The notes: generated from the letters alone by a model not told the origin. A DNA stretch of 64,000 nt from Paraburkholderia caribensis (GCF_002902945.1 NZ_CP026101.1:2294001-2358000); one strand, 5' to 3'; counted from the first letter of the stretch, positions 52,847-62,480 are shown. Made by a program: numbers and translations.

Positions 52847-53881
52847 CTACTTGACCTGTTCGGCCGCCTTGCGAGCAAAGTCGTTCGTATAGGTCGCCTT
52901 CAGGTCGACCTTCGACGCGTCGAGCCGCGTATCGAATGAAGCGAGCGCGCGCAGCGCCGTAGGCGGTCCGTCAGCCGGCATCAGGCCGTCGGGCGAATAG
53001 GCTTCACGGACATTGTGGAACGCGTCGATGTATAGCGCCTTGTCGTTGAGCAGATAGGCGGGCGGCACCATCTTCACGATGTCGTCATCGCTCGCCGTCT
53101 GAAGCCAGCGGTCCGCGCGCACGATTGCATTCGCCAACGCCTGTATCGTCTTCGGATTCTTCTGTATGAAGCTGTCCGGCGCGTAGAGCGTCGCCGCGGG
53201 CATCGTCCCGCCGAACACTTCCTGCGTGCCCTTCACGGTGCGTGTGTCGACCAGCACCTTGATATCGCCCGAGCGTTGCAGCTTCGTCATCATCGGGTCG
53301 ACATTGGACAGCGCGTCGACCTGCCCGTTGCTCACTGCGGAAATCACCGTCGCGCCGCTGCCTACGCCGATCACCGAGATATCGCTGCGTTGCACGCCGA
53401 CCTTGCGCAACGCGACGGTCAGCACGAGATCGGTCGATGAACCGGGTGCGCTCACACCCACCTTCGCGCCTTTGAAATCAGCCAGCGACTTCAGCGTGTC
53501 AGCTTTGCTTTTCGTCACCGCGACGGCGATCTGCGGCGCGCGCCCCATCAACGCGAATGCGCGGTAGTGCTGGCCTTTTGCCGCCATGAAGATTGTGTGC
53601 TCGTATGCGCCCGCGCCGACGTCCGCGCTGCCGCCCACTACTGCTTCGAGCGCCTTTGATCCGCCCGCGAAATCCTCGAGCGTCACGTCCAGCCCTTCGT
53701 CCTTGAAGAAGCCCAGTCGAGAGGCCGTCAGTACCGGGAGATAGTAGAGACCCGGCAGGCCGCCGACCGCCATGGTGAGCGCCGGCTTTTCGGGCGTTTC
53801 CTTCGCGGTGGCAGGGTGCACTGCAAGTGCCAGCAGCGCCGCGCACGCACTTGCGGCACGACGAAACCAGAGGTCGCGCAT
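52847..53881 (-). CDS. NitT/TauT-type ABC substrate-binding protein
   Basis: A 344-residue periplasmic binding protein with a signal peptide (ASACAALLALAVHPATA). It matches the SsuA/TauA/NitT family: VGGLPGLYYLPVLTASRLGFF, then GGSADVGAGAYEHTIFMAAKG. AGGAG precedes the ATG at 53881. No permease or ATPase gene is adjacent, so its transporter must be encoded elsewhere or it acts alone. Typical ligands are alkanesulfonates, nitrate or pyrimidine precursors. Confidence 0.88.
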   Translation of the reverse strand: MRDLWFRRAASACAALLALAVHPATAKETPEKPALTMAVGGLPGLYYLPVLTASRLGFFKDEGLDVTLEDFAGGSKALEAVVGGSADVGAGAYEHTIFMAAKGQHYRAFALMGRAPQIAVAVTKSKADTLKSLADFKGAKVGVSAPGSSTDLVLTVALRKVGVQRSDISVIGVGSGATVISAVSNGQVDALSNVDPMMTKLQRSGDIKVLVDTRTVKGTQEVFGGTMPAATLYAPDSFIQKNPKTIQALANAIVRADRWLQTASDDDIVKMVPPAYLLNDKALYIDAFHNVREAYSPDGLMPADGPPTALRALASFDTRLDASKVDLKATYTNDFARKAAEQVK

Positions 53882-54037
53882 TCGTTGTCTCCTGTTTTGT
53901 TCGAGTTGTTCGTCTCGCTGCGTGGGACGCGTGCAAAGCACGCCCCGGGCAATGATCGCGCAGCGATTGTCGTCTGAGGACGTAGTGTGCGCCATGCGCC
54001 GAAACCCGAATGACGCGAATCGCCGCGCCAGGCTGAA

Positions 54038-54388
54038 CTATTGCGAATGCGGCACGTATCGCGGCCGCGGCTGCGGCGTCGACGGATTCGGATACGGTGG
54101 CTGCGTGGCGCCCGGCAACTGGATATACGGCGCCACGATGTAAGGCGGCGCACCGTTGGGCGCGAGTTCCTCGGGCGCGGCAATCGGTTGTGCCTCGACG
54201 ATGCGGCTGTGCGACAGCGGCCCTGTCGTCAGGATAGTGCCGCTCTGGCCGTCGCTGATGCCACCTTGCGTGTCGAGAACCAGCGGTGGCCGGCTCGTCG
54301 GCGAGGCGGCGAATGCCGTCGATGCCGCCCCGAGCAGCGCGACCGCCGCAGCGGATCGCAGAAGATGAATCATGTGGTCTGAAAACAT
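54038..54388 (-). CDS. Exported proline-rich hypothetical protein
   Basis: A 116-residue protein with a signal peptide (AAAVALLGAASTAFAAS) and a proline-rich mature part (TQPPYPNPSTPQPRPRYVP). I see no known domain. The start is 54388 or the ATG at 54373. Probably periplasmic or surface exposed. Confidence 0.6.
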   Translation of the reverse strand: MFSDHMIHLLRSAAAVALLGAASTAFAASPTSRPPLVLDTQGGISDGQSGTILTTGPLSHSRIVEAQPIAAPEELAPNGAPPYIVAPYIQLPGATQPPYPNPSTPQPRPRYVPHSQ

Positions 54389-54511
54389 GAGCGCCCCGGA
54401 ATGTTTGTAGGAATGCCGGTTATCGCGAAAACATCATACCTTACCGCGGCACAGGTATTTGAGCTAGTCGCCGGCGATCAGCGTAGCGCAATCCATCGGC
54501 TCCAGATGTGA

Positions 54512-54536
54512 CAAAGCCCCGCATGACGGGGCTTGA
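54512..54536 (-). terminator. Terminator of the DUF3563 gene
   Basis: On the minus strand AAGCCCCG pairs with CGGGGCTT around a five-base loop, with a short T-run (TTTG). Confidence 0.65.
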
Positions 54537-54591
54537 TCTTGCAAACCGGGGCTCGCCGCGCACGGATGCCGCGCGAGCCGGGGCGAAGGAC

Positions 54592-54738
54592 TTACAGCGA
54601 GTAGCCGCTGGTTTCGAGCGCGCGGATACGCTGTTCGAGCTGGACGATATCCGACGATGCTGCCAGGTAAGCCTCACGACGGCTACGTTCAGCCGTTTCA
54701 AACCAGTTGCTCAGCTTTTCGATGACAAATGCAAACAT
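54592..54738 (-). CDS. DUF3563 small protein
   Basis: A 48-residue protein of the DUF3563 family: MFAFVIEKLSNWFETAERSR, then REAYLAASSDIVQLEQRIRA and a Leu/Ser end. The family is common in Burkholderia, and one short helix bundle is expected. Function unknown. A terminator lies 56 bases past its stop. GGAG precedes the ATG. Confidence 0.85.
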   Translation of the reverse strand: MFAFVIEKLSNWFETAERSRREAYLAASSDIVQLEQRIRALETSGYSL

Positions 54739-55020
54739 GATGAACTCCAAGGATCAGTTAAGAATCCCCGGTGAATTGGGCATCAGGGATTTCCCGTAGA
54801 AGGGTTAACCCGGATTATAGTCTTCTGGTGCAACCTTGCCAGTGAATTGCACGAATGACGTGCATTCCGTTTTGGAATGGTGCATGTTAATTTCACAGTC
54901 AAACCGTTGATTTCCAGTATATTTTTCGAGATCCGTCGAAAAATCGCCAGATCAATGCACTGTTTTAGCACCACATTAGTGCAAAAATCGAGATTGCTCA
55001 CAACGTTGCGTCACTGTTTT

Positions 55021-55458
55021 TCAATGCCCGTGACAATGCGGCGCAGTCGGCGGCGCAGTCGGCGTCGAATCCGCGGCGGCAAGGCTTTCGATAATCGGAC
55101 AATCCGGACGGTCATCGCCGTGGCAATGATCGGCAAGATGCGCGAGCGTGTCGCGCATCCCGGTCAATTCGGCGATACGGCGGTCCAGTTCTTCAACGTG
55201 CTCGAGCGCAATCGACTTCACCTCCGCGCTCGCACGCGACCGATCGTTCCACAGTGCAAGCAGCTTGCGGATGTCCTCGACCAGAAATCCCAGACGCCGC
55301 GCCTGCCGGATAAAGCGCAGAGAATGGATCTCCTGCGATCCGTAAACCCGGTATCCCGCCTGCGTACGCTCTCTCGCCGCGATCAGCCCGACGCTCTCGT
55401 AATAGCGGATCATTTTCGCCGTCACGCCCGACGCGCGGGCCGCTTCACCAATGTTCAT
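55021..55458 (-). CDS. cueR: CueR-type copper-responsive regulator
   Basis: A 145-residue MerR-family protein: MNIGEAARASGVTAKMIRYY and YRVYGSQEIHSLRFIRQARR at the N terminus, and the copper-binding loop HCHGDDRPDC with the two Cys spaced as in CueR. It activates copper tolerance genes when Cu(I) binds. Divergent from copZ across an operator. Confidence 0.92.
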   Translation of the reverse strand: MNIGEAARASGVTAKMIRYYESVGLIAARERTQAGYRVYGSQEIHSLRFIRQARRLGFLVEDIRKLLALWNDRSRASAEVKSIALEHVEELDRRIAELTGMRDTLAHLADHCHGDDRPDCPIIESLAAADSTPTAPPTAPHCHGH

Positions 55459-55500
55459 CGCTCGTTCCCCAATCTGCCTTCAAGATATGTTGCATGATTC

Positions 55501-55531
55501 TTGACCTTCCCACAGTGGGAAGGTCAATCAT
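55501..55531 (+). promoter_or_regulatory. CueR operator and copZ promoter
   Basis: A perfect 27-base palindrome (TTGACCTTCCCAC, one A, and its complement) at 55501-55527, containing the core CueR half-sites ACCTTCCC/GGGAAGGT. The -35 (TTGACC) and a -10-like AATCAT at 55526-55531 are 19 bases apart, the lengthened spacer characteristic of MerR-controlled promoters. The copZ start lies 62 bases downstream. Confidence 0.9.
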
Positions 55532-55592
55532 GTAGTTGCCGGTCGACAGGCATAATTCAACCGTTGCAGGACTTATCAGCTAAAGGACAAGC

Positions 55593-55802
55593 ATGAGCAT
55601 CGAATTCAAGGTAGAAGGCATGAGCTGCCAGCATTGCGTCGCCGCCGTCACGCGCGCCATCCAGGAGCAGGACGCAGCCGCGCAGGTCCAGGTCGACCTG
55701 TCGGCCGGCAAGGTCGCCGTCCAGTCGGGCGCATCCGTCGACACGCTGAAGGCCGCCATCGACGAAGCCGGCTACACGGTGGTCGGCGTCGGCGGCAACT
55801 GA
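55593..55802 (+). CDS. copZ: Copper chaperone CopZ-like heavy-metal-associated protein
   Basis: A 69-residue HMA-domain protein with the Cu(I)-binding GMSCQHCVAA. It carries Cu(I) to efflux pumps or to CueR. It is controlled by the palindromic CueR site. Its pump (CopA) is not in the window. Confidence 0.92.
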   Translation: MSIEFKVEGMSCQHCVAAVTRAIQEQDAAAQVQVDLSAGKVAVQSGASVDTLKAAIDEAGYTVVGVGGN

Positions 55803-55817
55803 GTGGGGAACACGCGC

Positions 55818-56735
55818 ATGTTCAAGGTGGCCGTCATCGGCGCATCGGGTTTGCTGGGACGCGCGATCGTCGGCGAACTGACCCGGCAGCCGGACTGGCG
55901 AGTCGTGCAGACGACCTTCAGCCGGCCCTTCGGGCAAAGCGTCACGCTCGACATTCGCGATGCCGGCGCCGTCGCGCAGTTCGTCGATCGCGAGCGGCCT
56001 GACGCGCTCGTCATCGCGGCAGCCGAGCGGCGTCCGGACGTGTGCGAGCACGATCCGGCGCTCGCGCGTGCGCTGAACGTGGATGCCGTGCGCGCGATCG
56101 CATCGGCGGCGCGGCGGCACGGCGCGTGGGTGCTGTCCATTTCCACCGACTACGTGTTCGACGGCACACAGCCGCCCTATCGTTACGACGCGACGCCGTC
56201 GCCGATCAACGCCTACGGACGCAGCAAACTGGAGGGTGAGCAGGCGCTCGCCGAATCGACCGATTTCGGCTGCGTGCTACGTTTGCCGCTGCTGTTCGGA
56301 CCGATCGTCGACTGGCAGGAGTCGGCTGTGACGAGCCTCGTGCCCGCGATTGCCGCGTCGGCTCGCACGGCTTCGTCCGAAGGGAAAGCCGCCGTGATGG
56401 ATGCGTGGGCGATCCGCTATCCGACATATACGCCCGACGTGGCCGTCGTCGTGCGTCAATTGCTGGAGTGGCACGCGCGCGACGAAGCGGTGTGCGGCAC
56501 GGTGCAGTGGTCCGGCGACGAGCCGATGACGAAGTACGACATCGCGCAGCGTCTCGCCAGCGCGCTGCGGATCGACGCGCAACTGACACCGCAGCACACG
56601 CCGACGGACGCGACGCCGCGCCCGCACAACTGTCATCTCGATTCGACGCGGCTCGAAACACTCGGCATCGGCCGGCGCACGCCATTCGATACGGCGATTC
56701 GCGACGTGCTCGCGCAATTTCCGTGGCGCGGTTAG
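55818..56735 (+). CDS. RmlD/SDR-family sugar-nucleotide reductase-like protein
   Basis: A 305-residue extended SDR protein: VAVIGASGLLGRAIVGEL at the N terminus and the catalytic YxxxK in NAYGRSKLEGEQAL. It resembles dTDP-4-dehydrorhamnose reductase (RmlD) or MAT2B-like proteins. It lies 16 bases after copZ but no functional link is clear. Start at 55818, with a GTG at 55803 possible. Confidence 0.8.
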   Translation: MFKVAVIGASGLLGRAIVGELTRQPDWRVVQTTFSRPFGQSVTLDIRDAGAVAQFVDRERPDALVIAAAERRPDVCEHDPALARALNVDAVRAIASAARRHGAWVLSISTDYVFDGTQPPYRYDATPSPINAYGRSKLEGEQALAESTDFGCVLRLPLLFGPIVDWQESAVTSLVPAIAASARTASSEGKAAVMDAWAIRYPTYTPDVAVVVRQLLEWHARDEAVCGTVQWSGDEPMTKYDIAQRLASALRIDAQLTPQHTPTDATPRPHNCHLDSTRLETLGIGRRTPFDTAIRDVLAQFPWRG

Positions 56736-56757
56736 CGGCGCATCGAGCGCGAGGAAG

Positions 56758-59700
56758 TCAGTGGAAGTCGCGGCTCATCGATTGCAAACCGCCCAGCAGA
56801 TGCGACATATCGACGAGCCGTTGCGCCACCAGGTGCCGCACCTCGCCTTCGCATTGCCACGTGCCGTAGACGGCGAGCAGCGATGCGCCGAGCGCTTCTT
56901 TCCTTTGTCTTTCCAGCAAACTCGGCCAGATGATCACGTTGACGTTGCCCGTCTCGTCCTCGATCGTCACGAACAGCACGCCCTTCGCCGTTCCCGGCCG
57001 CTGTCGCACGGTGACGATGCCACAGCCGCGCGCAAGCCTGCCATTGCGATAGTTTCGCAACGTCGACGCGGGCATCAGACGCTGTTCCAGCAACGCGGGC
57101 CGCAGCAGCTCCAGCGGATGACGGCCGAGCGTCAGTCCCACCGAGCGGTAATCGGCGACGATGTCCTGCGCCTCCGACGGCGCGCCGAGTTCGGGCGTCT
57201 CGTCCTGAACGCCGGCAACCGACAGCATGTCCTTGTCGGGCACGGCAGCCACCGAATGCCACAACGCTTCGCGCCGGTTGCCTGCCAGTGAAGTCAGCGC
57301 GTTTGCATCGGCGAGCACGTGCAGGTCGTGCCGGTTGAGTTGCGCGCGGCGCGCGAGATCGTGAACGCTTGTGAATGGCCGCACAGCGCGGGCATTCTCG
57401 ATACGCTCCGCTGCGCCGTCTTTCATGCCGCGCAGCAGCGACAGGCCGAGGCGAACGGCGGGACGCGCGCGGCCCTCCACCACTTCGAGCGACGAGTCCC
57501 AGCCGCTGATCGTCACATCGACGGGCAACGCGATGACGCCATGGCGTCGCGCGTCCTGCACGAGTTGCGATGGCGAATAGAAACCCATCGGCTGGCTGTT
57601 GAGCATCGCGGCGAGAAACGCCTCGGGCTCATGGCATTTCAGCCAGCTGCTCGCATAGACCAATAGCGCGAAACTCGCCGCGTGGCTCTCTGGAAAGCCG
57701 TATTCGCCGAAGCCTTTGATCTGCTCGAAAATCGCCTCGGCAAAACTCTGCTCGTAGCCACGCTCGCGCATGCCGTTGACGATGCGGTCGTAGTATTTTT
57801 CGAGCCCGCCTTTGCGCTTCCACGCAGCCATCGCGCGACGCAACTGATCGGCCTCGCCCGGCGTGAAGCCCGCCGCGAGAATCGCGACCTGCATCACCTG
57901 CTCCTGGAAGATCGGCACACCAAGCGTGCGCTCGAGCGCGACTTTCAGTTGCTCGCTCGGATAGCTGACGGGTTCGAGCTTCTGCCGACGCCGCAAATAC
58001 GGATGCACTGCGCCGCCCTGAATCGGCCCTGGCCGCACGATCGCGACTTCGATCACCAGGTCGTAGAACGTCTTTGGACGCAGACGCGGCAGCATGCTCA
58101 TCTGCGCACGCGACTCGATCTGGAACACGCCGACGGTATCGGCGTTCGAGATCATGTCGTAGGTCGCTTTGTCTTCGGGCGGAATGTGCTGCATCTCGAA
58201 GCGCTCGCCAATGCGGTCCGATACGAGATCCAGCGTGCGCCGGATCGCCGACAGCATGCCGAGCGCGAGCACATCGACCTTCAGCAGGCCGAGCGATTCG
58301 AGATCGTCCTTGTCCCACTCGATCACCGAGCGATCGGCCATCGCCGCATTCTCGACGGGCACGAGCCGCGTGAGCTTGCCGCGGCTGATCACGAAACCGC
58401 CCGAATGCTGCGACAGATGGCGCGGAAAGTTGAGCAGTTGCGACGCAAGCCGCGCCCACGCCTGGATCAGCGGCTTTTCCGGATCGAGTCCCGACTCTTC
58501 GAAGCGCTTGAGCAGATCGTGACTCGTATCGAACCATTGATGCGACTTCGCGACGGTATCGACGATCTGCGGATCGATGCCGAGCGCCTTGCCCGTTTCG
58601 CGCAATGCGCCGCGCGGCCGGTACGTCGACACGGCCGCCGCGATCGCCGCGCGGTCGCGTCCATACTTGCGATAGATGTACTGGATGACCTCTTCGCGCC
58701 GTTGATGCTCGAAGTCGACGTCGATGTCGGGCGGCTCGCCGCGCTCCTTCGAGATGAAGCGCTCGAACAACATGTTGCCGCGCGCCGGGTCGACCTCGGT
58801 GACGCCGAGGCAATAGCACACGGCCGAGTTGGCCGCCGACCCGCGTCCCTGACACAGAATGTGCTGGCTGCGCGCATAACGCACGATGTCGTAGACAGTG
58901 AGAAAGTATGGCTCATAGCCGAGATCCGCGATCAGCGCGAGTTCGTGCTCGATCTGTTCCTGCACGTTGAACGGAATGCCCGAGGGAAAGCGGTACTGCG
59001 CGCCGATATAGGTTTCCTGGCGCAGATAGGCAGTCGCCGTGTAGCCTTCCGGCACGAGCTCGTCGGGATATTCATAGCGAAGTTCGTCGAGCGAAAACGC
59101 GCACCGCGACAACACGCTGATGGTCTCGCGTATCGTATGTTCGGGATACAGATTCGCGATGCGCAAGCGCGAGCGCAAATGCTGCTCGGCATTCGGCGCA
59201 AGCTCGTAGCCGCATTCATGCACCGTCCTGCCGACGCGGATCGCCGTCATCGTGTCCTGCAATGGCTTGCGCGAGCGCACATGCATCACGACGTGACCCA
59301 ATGCGACGACGGGCACGTTCTGCTTCTCCGCGACATATTCGAGCGCGCCGCGATGAATGTCGTCCATCGCGCGCTGATGCAGCACGAGCCCGGCCCATGC
59401 ACGGCCGGGAAACGTCTCGTCGAGCCATTCGATCTGCGCTTCGAGCACCGCTTCATTCGCGGGAAAATCAGGCACGAGGATCGCAAGGCAATCGGGCATG
59501 CCGCGCAAATGCGCATGCTCGCGATCGGGCCGCGACAGATCATGCGGCGTGAGGCGATATTCACCCTTCGGCGCGCGGGTGCGTGCGAGCGTGATCAGCT
59601 CCGAAAGATTGCCGTAGCCCTCGCGATTCTGCGCGAGCAGGATCAGCCCGAACGCGGGGGTACCGTCGGCGTTGCGCAACTGGAAGTACGAACCGATCAC

Positions 59701-59907
59701 GAGCGGCAAGCCCGCTTCCTTTGCCGCGACATGCGCACGCACGACGCCTGCGAGCGAACATTCGTCGGTAACGGCGAGTCCTGAATAGCCGAGCTGAAAC
59801 GCGCGCTCAGCGAGTTCTTCCGCATGCGACGCCCCATGCAGAAACGTGAAGTTCGAGAAACAGAACAGCTCGGCGTAGGCCGGCAAGGCGTTGAACGTCG
59901 TATCCAT
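56758..59907 (-). CDS. dnaE2: Error-prone DNA polymerase DnaE2
   Basis: A 1049-residue C-family polymerase. It has the PHP domain near residues 10-90 (LHGASHAEELAERAFQLGYS), the GRGSAANSAVCYCLG loop near residue 354, and the catalytic Asp motif PPDIDVDFE near residue 394. It does mutagenic lesion bypass with ImuA and ImuB. It lies six bases after imuB and is the last gene of the SOS operon. Converges with the RmlD-like gene. Confidence 0.96.
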   Translation of the reverse strand: MDTTFNALPAYAELFCFSNFTFLHGASHAEELAERAFQLGYSGLAVTDECSLAGVVRAHVAAKEAGLPLVIGSYFQLRNADGTPAFGLILLAQNREGYGNLSELITLARTRAPKGEYRLTPHDLSRPDREHAHLRGMPDCLAILVPDFPANEAVLEAQIEWLDETFPGRAWAGLVLHQRAMDDIHRGALEYVAEKQNVPVVALGHVVMHVRSRKPLQDTMTAIRVGRTVHECGYELAPNAEQHLRSRLRIANLYPEHTIRETISVLSRCAFSLDELRYEYPDELVPEGYTATAYLRQETYIGAQYRFPSGIPFNVQEQIEHELALIADLGYEPYFLTVYDIVRYARSQHILCQGRGSAANSAVCYCLGVTEVDPARGNMLFERFISKERGEPPDIDVDFEHQRREEVIQYIYRKYGRDRAAIAAAVSTYRPRGALRETGKALGIDPQIVDTVAKSHQWFDTSHDLLKRFEESGLDPEKPLIQAWARLASQLLNFPRHLSQHSGGFVISRGKLTRLVPVENAAMADRSVIEWDKDDLESLGLLKVDVLALGMLSAIRRTLDLVSDRIGERFEMQHIPPEDKATYDMISNADTVGVFQIESRAQMSMLPRLRPKTFYDLVIEVAIVRPGPIQGGAVHPYLRRRQKLEPVSYPSEQLKVALERTLGVPIFQEQVMQVAILAAGFTPGEADQLRRAMAAWKRKGGLEKYYDRIVNGMRERGYEQSFAEAIFEQIKGFGEYGFPESHAASFALLVYASSWLKCHEPEAFLAAMLNSQPMGFYSPSQLVQDARRHGVIALPVDVTISGWDSSLEVVEGRARPAVRLGLSLLRGMKDGAAERIENARAVRPFTSVHDLARRAQLNRHDLHVLADANALTSLAGNRREALWHSVAAVPDKDMLSVAGVQDETPELGAPSEAQDIVADYRSVGLTLGRHPLELLRPALLEQRLMPASTLRNYRNGRLARGCGIVTVRQRPGTAKGVLFVTIEDETGNVNVIIWPSLLERQRKEALGASLLAVYGTWQCEGEVRHLVAQRLVDMSHLLGGLQSMSRDFH

Positions 59908-59913
59908 CGCGCG

Positions 59914-61383
59914 TCATCCGAACAGACCGTGCAGGAACCAGCGCGGTTCCTCTTCGGCATCGCGGCTGCTGACGCGCTCGTAATAAACCCAATAGCAGCT
60001 ACGGTCTTCGCCTTGCATGACGAAATAATCACGCGTGACGAGCGCGCCATCGAACCAGCCCGCTTCGATGCGCTCACCCGGCGATACCATCTTCAACGGC
60101 GAGCCATAAAACGGCCGATGCTGGCGCATGAGCAGACGCACGGGCGTGGCCAGCATCCATGTCGGGCGCGGCAAGCCTTTGGGCAACTCCATTTTCTTTT
60201 CCACGTGATTGATCGACACCCAGCGGTTCGCGATTTCAGGCCGGTAATCGGCCGTCGGCGCGGGACGCAGCACGTTCTCTTCGCCATTGCGCGCGATCAG
60301 CAGTTCGATCAGCCGCGCGTGATCCGCCGGTGATCCACCCGGCTGAGGGAACAGTTGATCGGTGGCGGGCATGGCTGCGTCGACCTTCGATGCATCGAGC
60401 CGCACCACGATGGCAGGCGCCTCCAGCGTGAGACGATGCAACCGCTCCTTCACAAGACGCAGCAGATGATCTTCGCGCCACGCGGCCTCGCCCAAGGCGA
60501 TATCGATCGACGTCGGCGCCATGGCTTCGCGGCCGCGCTCATGCTCGAATGACAGCGTGATCGCCGTCACGGCCAGCTGTTTCGCGCACAGCCAGCCGCA
60601 CAACTGCACGATCAGCCGATGCGCGGCAAACACAGCGCCGTCCGCATGCTCCAGACGATCGGGCAATTCGAGGCGCGCGCTGAACGTGGGCGGCAGCTCG
60701 AGCCAGTCGAACAGTTCCGGCGCGGTGCCGAACGCGCGATCGAGCGAATCCAGCAGATGCTCGCCACAGCGCCGCTGCAGGCCCGCGCGCGGCAAACGGC
60801 GGACGTCTGCAATCGATTCGCAGCCAAGACCGCTGAACCAGTCGGCAAACGAACGGATTTCCGGTACGGCGAGCATCGGCAGCGGCTCGAGCACGCGCTC
60901 GAGCGATGCGAGTTTCAGCACGCGCCGGTTACCGTGTTTCGCCAGCAGCCATGCGCCCTGCCCGGTCGGCGCGGCGCTGATGCGCGCCGTCAGACCGAGC
61001 GCGTCGAGAATCGCCTTCGCCTGACGGCACAACGGCAACAGGCCGCCGAAAAGCCGTAGGCTCCCGCCGACTTCGACGAGCACCGTCGCTTCGTCGAGCA
61101 GCGCGACGTCGGGCGAAAACTTCATCAGCGCGATGCCGACCTCGCGTTGCGTGGCGTTCTCACGTGCGATGTCGCGTTCGTACAGCAGCGTTTCCGGCGA
61201 CACCGTCAACACGCCACCGCGCTTCATCCCGAGCCGCACGCCCGCTGCACGGGCCGCGCCGTCGGCGATCGCGACCTTGTCTCTCTCCAATACCGCGCTG
61301 CCGTGCCCGGGCTCAGGCGACCACCTCGGTCGAAAAACTTCGAGCGACAACTTCGGCAAGTGGACGGCGAGAAAGACGCGCAT
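59914..61383 (-). CDS. imuB: ImuB: Y-family-like mutasome protein
   Basis: A 489-residue DinB-like protein. The normal N-terminal Asp-containing motif of Y-family polymerases is replaced (MRVFLAVHLPKLSLEVFRP), so the polymerase activity is likely lost, as in characterised ImuB. It binds the beta clamp, ImuA and DnaE2. Its start lies inside imuA by 71 bases. Confidence 0.93.
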   Translation of the reverse strand: MRVFLAVHLPKLSLEVFRPRWSPEPGHGSAVLERDKVAIADGAARAAGVRLGMKRGGVLTVSPETLLYERDIARENATQREVGIALMKFSPDVALLDEATVLVEVGGSLRLFGGLLPLCRQAKAILDALGLTARISAAPTGQGAWLLAKHGNRRVLKLASLERVLEPLPMLAVPEIRSFADWFSGLGCESIADVRRLPRAGLQRRCGEHLLDSLDRAFGTAPELFDWLELPPTFSARLELPDRLEHADGAVFAAHRLIVQLCGWLCAKQLAVTAITLSFEHERGREAMAPTSIDIALGEAAWREDHLLRLVKERLHRLTLEAPAIVVRLDASKVDAAMPATDQLFPQPGGSPADHARLIELLIARNGEENVLRPAPTADYRPEIANRWVSINHVEKKMELPKGLPRPTWMLATPVRLLMRQHRPFYGSPLKMVSPGERIEAGWFDGALVTRDYFVMQGEDRSCYWVYYERVSSRDAEEEPRWFLHGLFG

Positions 61384-62020
61384 GACGGGAAAACAGAACG
61401 GGGGTGGGTTGAAGAGGAATCGATAGAGGCTCCGCGCGTGTTGGGCCTCGTCGTTTCACGATGTCGACCATCAGACCATCGGCCGAAGGTCGCAACGCCA
61501 GCCGCAGTAAAGCCGGCGATGAGTCCTGAGCCGAGGCGAGCGGCCGGACCATGATGAAAAGCGTCTCGGAAGACTGCGCCGCCAGATGCAGACGACGCAG
61601 CGATGACGCCTGCGCATGTTGCGCCCACAAGATGACTGCGCCGCAAGTGCCGGCGCGCAGAATCTGCTCGGCGGACCAGAAGGCATCAGAGCTTTTGGGC
61701 GCTTTGACCTGCAACAGCCTGTCGAGCGAGAGCCCGATGTAATCGAGGCCCAGTCCATCTGGAATATGCGGCGGCTGGACCAGCGCGATGGGACGATCAC
61801 CCAGTGAGCTCAATGCAGGCCGCAGCAGGCGCATCTCACCCACTCCCGGCACCTGAACCAGCAAGTCGACCAGCGCACCGATGGGCCAGCCACCGCCGGG
61901 CAACTCGGTAGATAGCGCGGGATAGCCGGTGTCGAGCGTGCGCCGCCCGCCGCGTGCGAGCTGCGAGGCTCGCCATAGCGATGGGTGAATCTCTTCGGCA
62001 CGCGTGGCTGTGGATGACAT
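61313..62020 (-). CDS. imuA: ImuA: mutasome protein
   Basis: A 235-residue RecA-like protein required for damage-induced mutagenesis. Landmarks are LPGGGWPIGALVDLLVQVPG, then LQVKAPKSSDAFWSAEQIL. It lies first in the operon under a LexA box, and its last 71 bases overlap imuB in another frame, so translation is probably coupled. Confidence 0.9.
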   Translation of the reverse strand: MSSTATRAEEIHPSLWRASQLARGGRRTLDTGYPALSTELPGGGWPIGALVDLLVQVPGVGEMRLLRPALSSLGDRPIALVQPPHIPDGLGLDYIGLSLDRLLQVKAPKSSDAFWSAEQILRAGTCGAVILWAQHAQASSLRRLHLAAQSSETLFIMVRPLASAQDSSPALLRLALRPSADGLMVDIVKRRGPTRAEPLSIPLQPTPVLFSRHARLSRRPLAEVVARSFSTEVVA

Positions 62021-62036
62021 CGGCGTAGGAAAATAC

Positions 62037-62052
62037 CTGTATATTTATACAG
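62037..62052 (-). promoter_or_regulatory. LexA (SOS) box of the imu operon
   Basis: CTGTATATTTATACAG is a perfect CTGT-N8-ACAG LexA site, 17 bases upstream of the imuA start. It shows SOS control of imuA-imuB-dnaE2. Confidence 0.95.
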
Positions 62053-62480
62053 TATCCTACACGGAAATTGACAAGGGAATGGCGCCCTTTTTGGGAAGAG
62101 GGTTTGAGTTTTCTTAGGACTTAAGAGGCTGGTTTGGTGGTAAGTAAGACATTTCGTCGGATGTTTTGTTGGTTTGGTTTTAGCGCAGATTGACAAAACG
62201 ACGATCGCTGATCGTGCTGCCGATCAACATGTCCAAGGGACGGAAATGGAAGGGATCGATGTGCTGGCGTAGACCCATCAGCAAAACAGCCGATGCGGTC
62301 AGATGGAGCAGTGGGTGCTGCGAAGCTACGCAAATGACGCCCGGCGTCAGCGTACGTTTGGCAAGAGGGAATGAGGGGATATCACGAAACCGCTCATTTC
62401 GCGAAGGCCTATCGCGGATGCCAGCACAGAGGCAAGCGGCGGACGCCACTCGAAGGCGCAAATTGCGCGCCCCAAACGCC
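62053..62480. other. Gene-free region between the imu operon and the rRNA operon
   Basis: About 430 bases. Includes the 15-base repeat core at 62411-62425. An open minus-strand frame (62180-62566) could be a degenerate or spurious gene; I see no recognised family. No transposase remnant is clear. Confidence 0.45.

Noticed and set aside
57682..59784. 700-codon plus-strand frame
   Set aside because: Antisense to dnaE2, with no recognisable domain.
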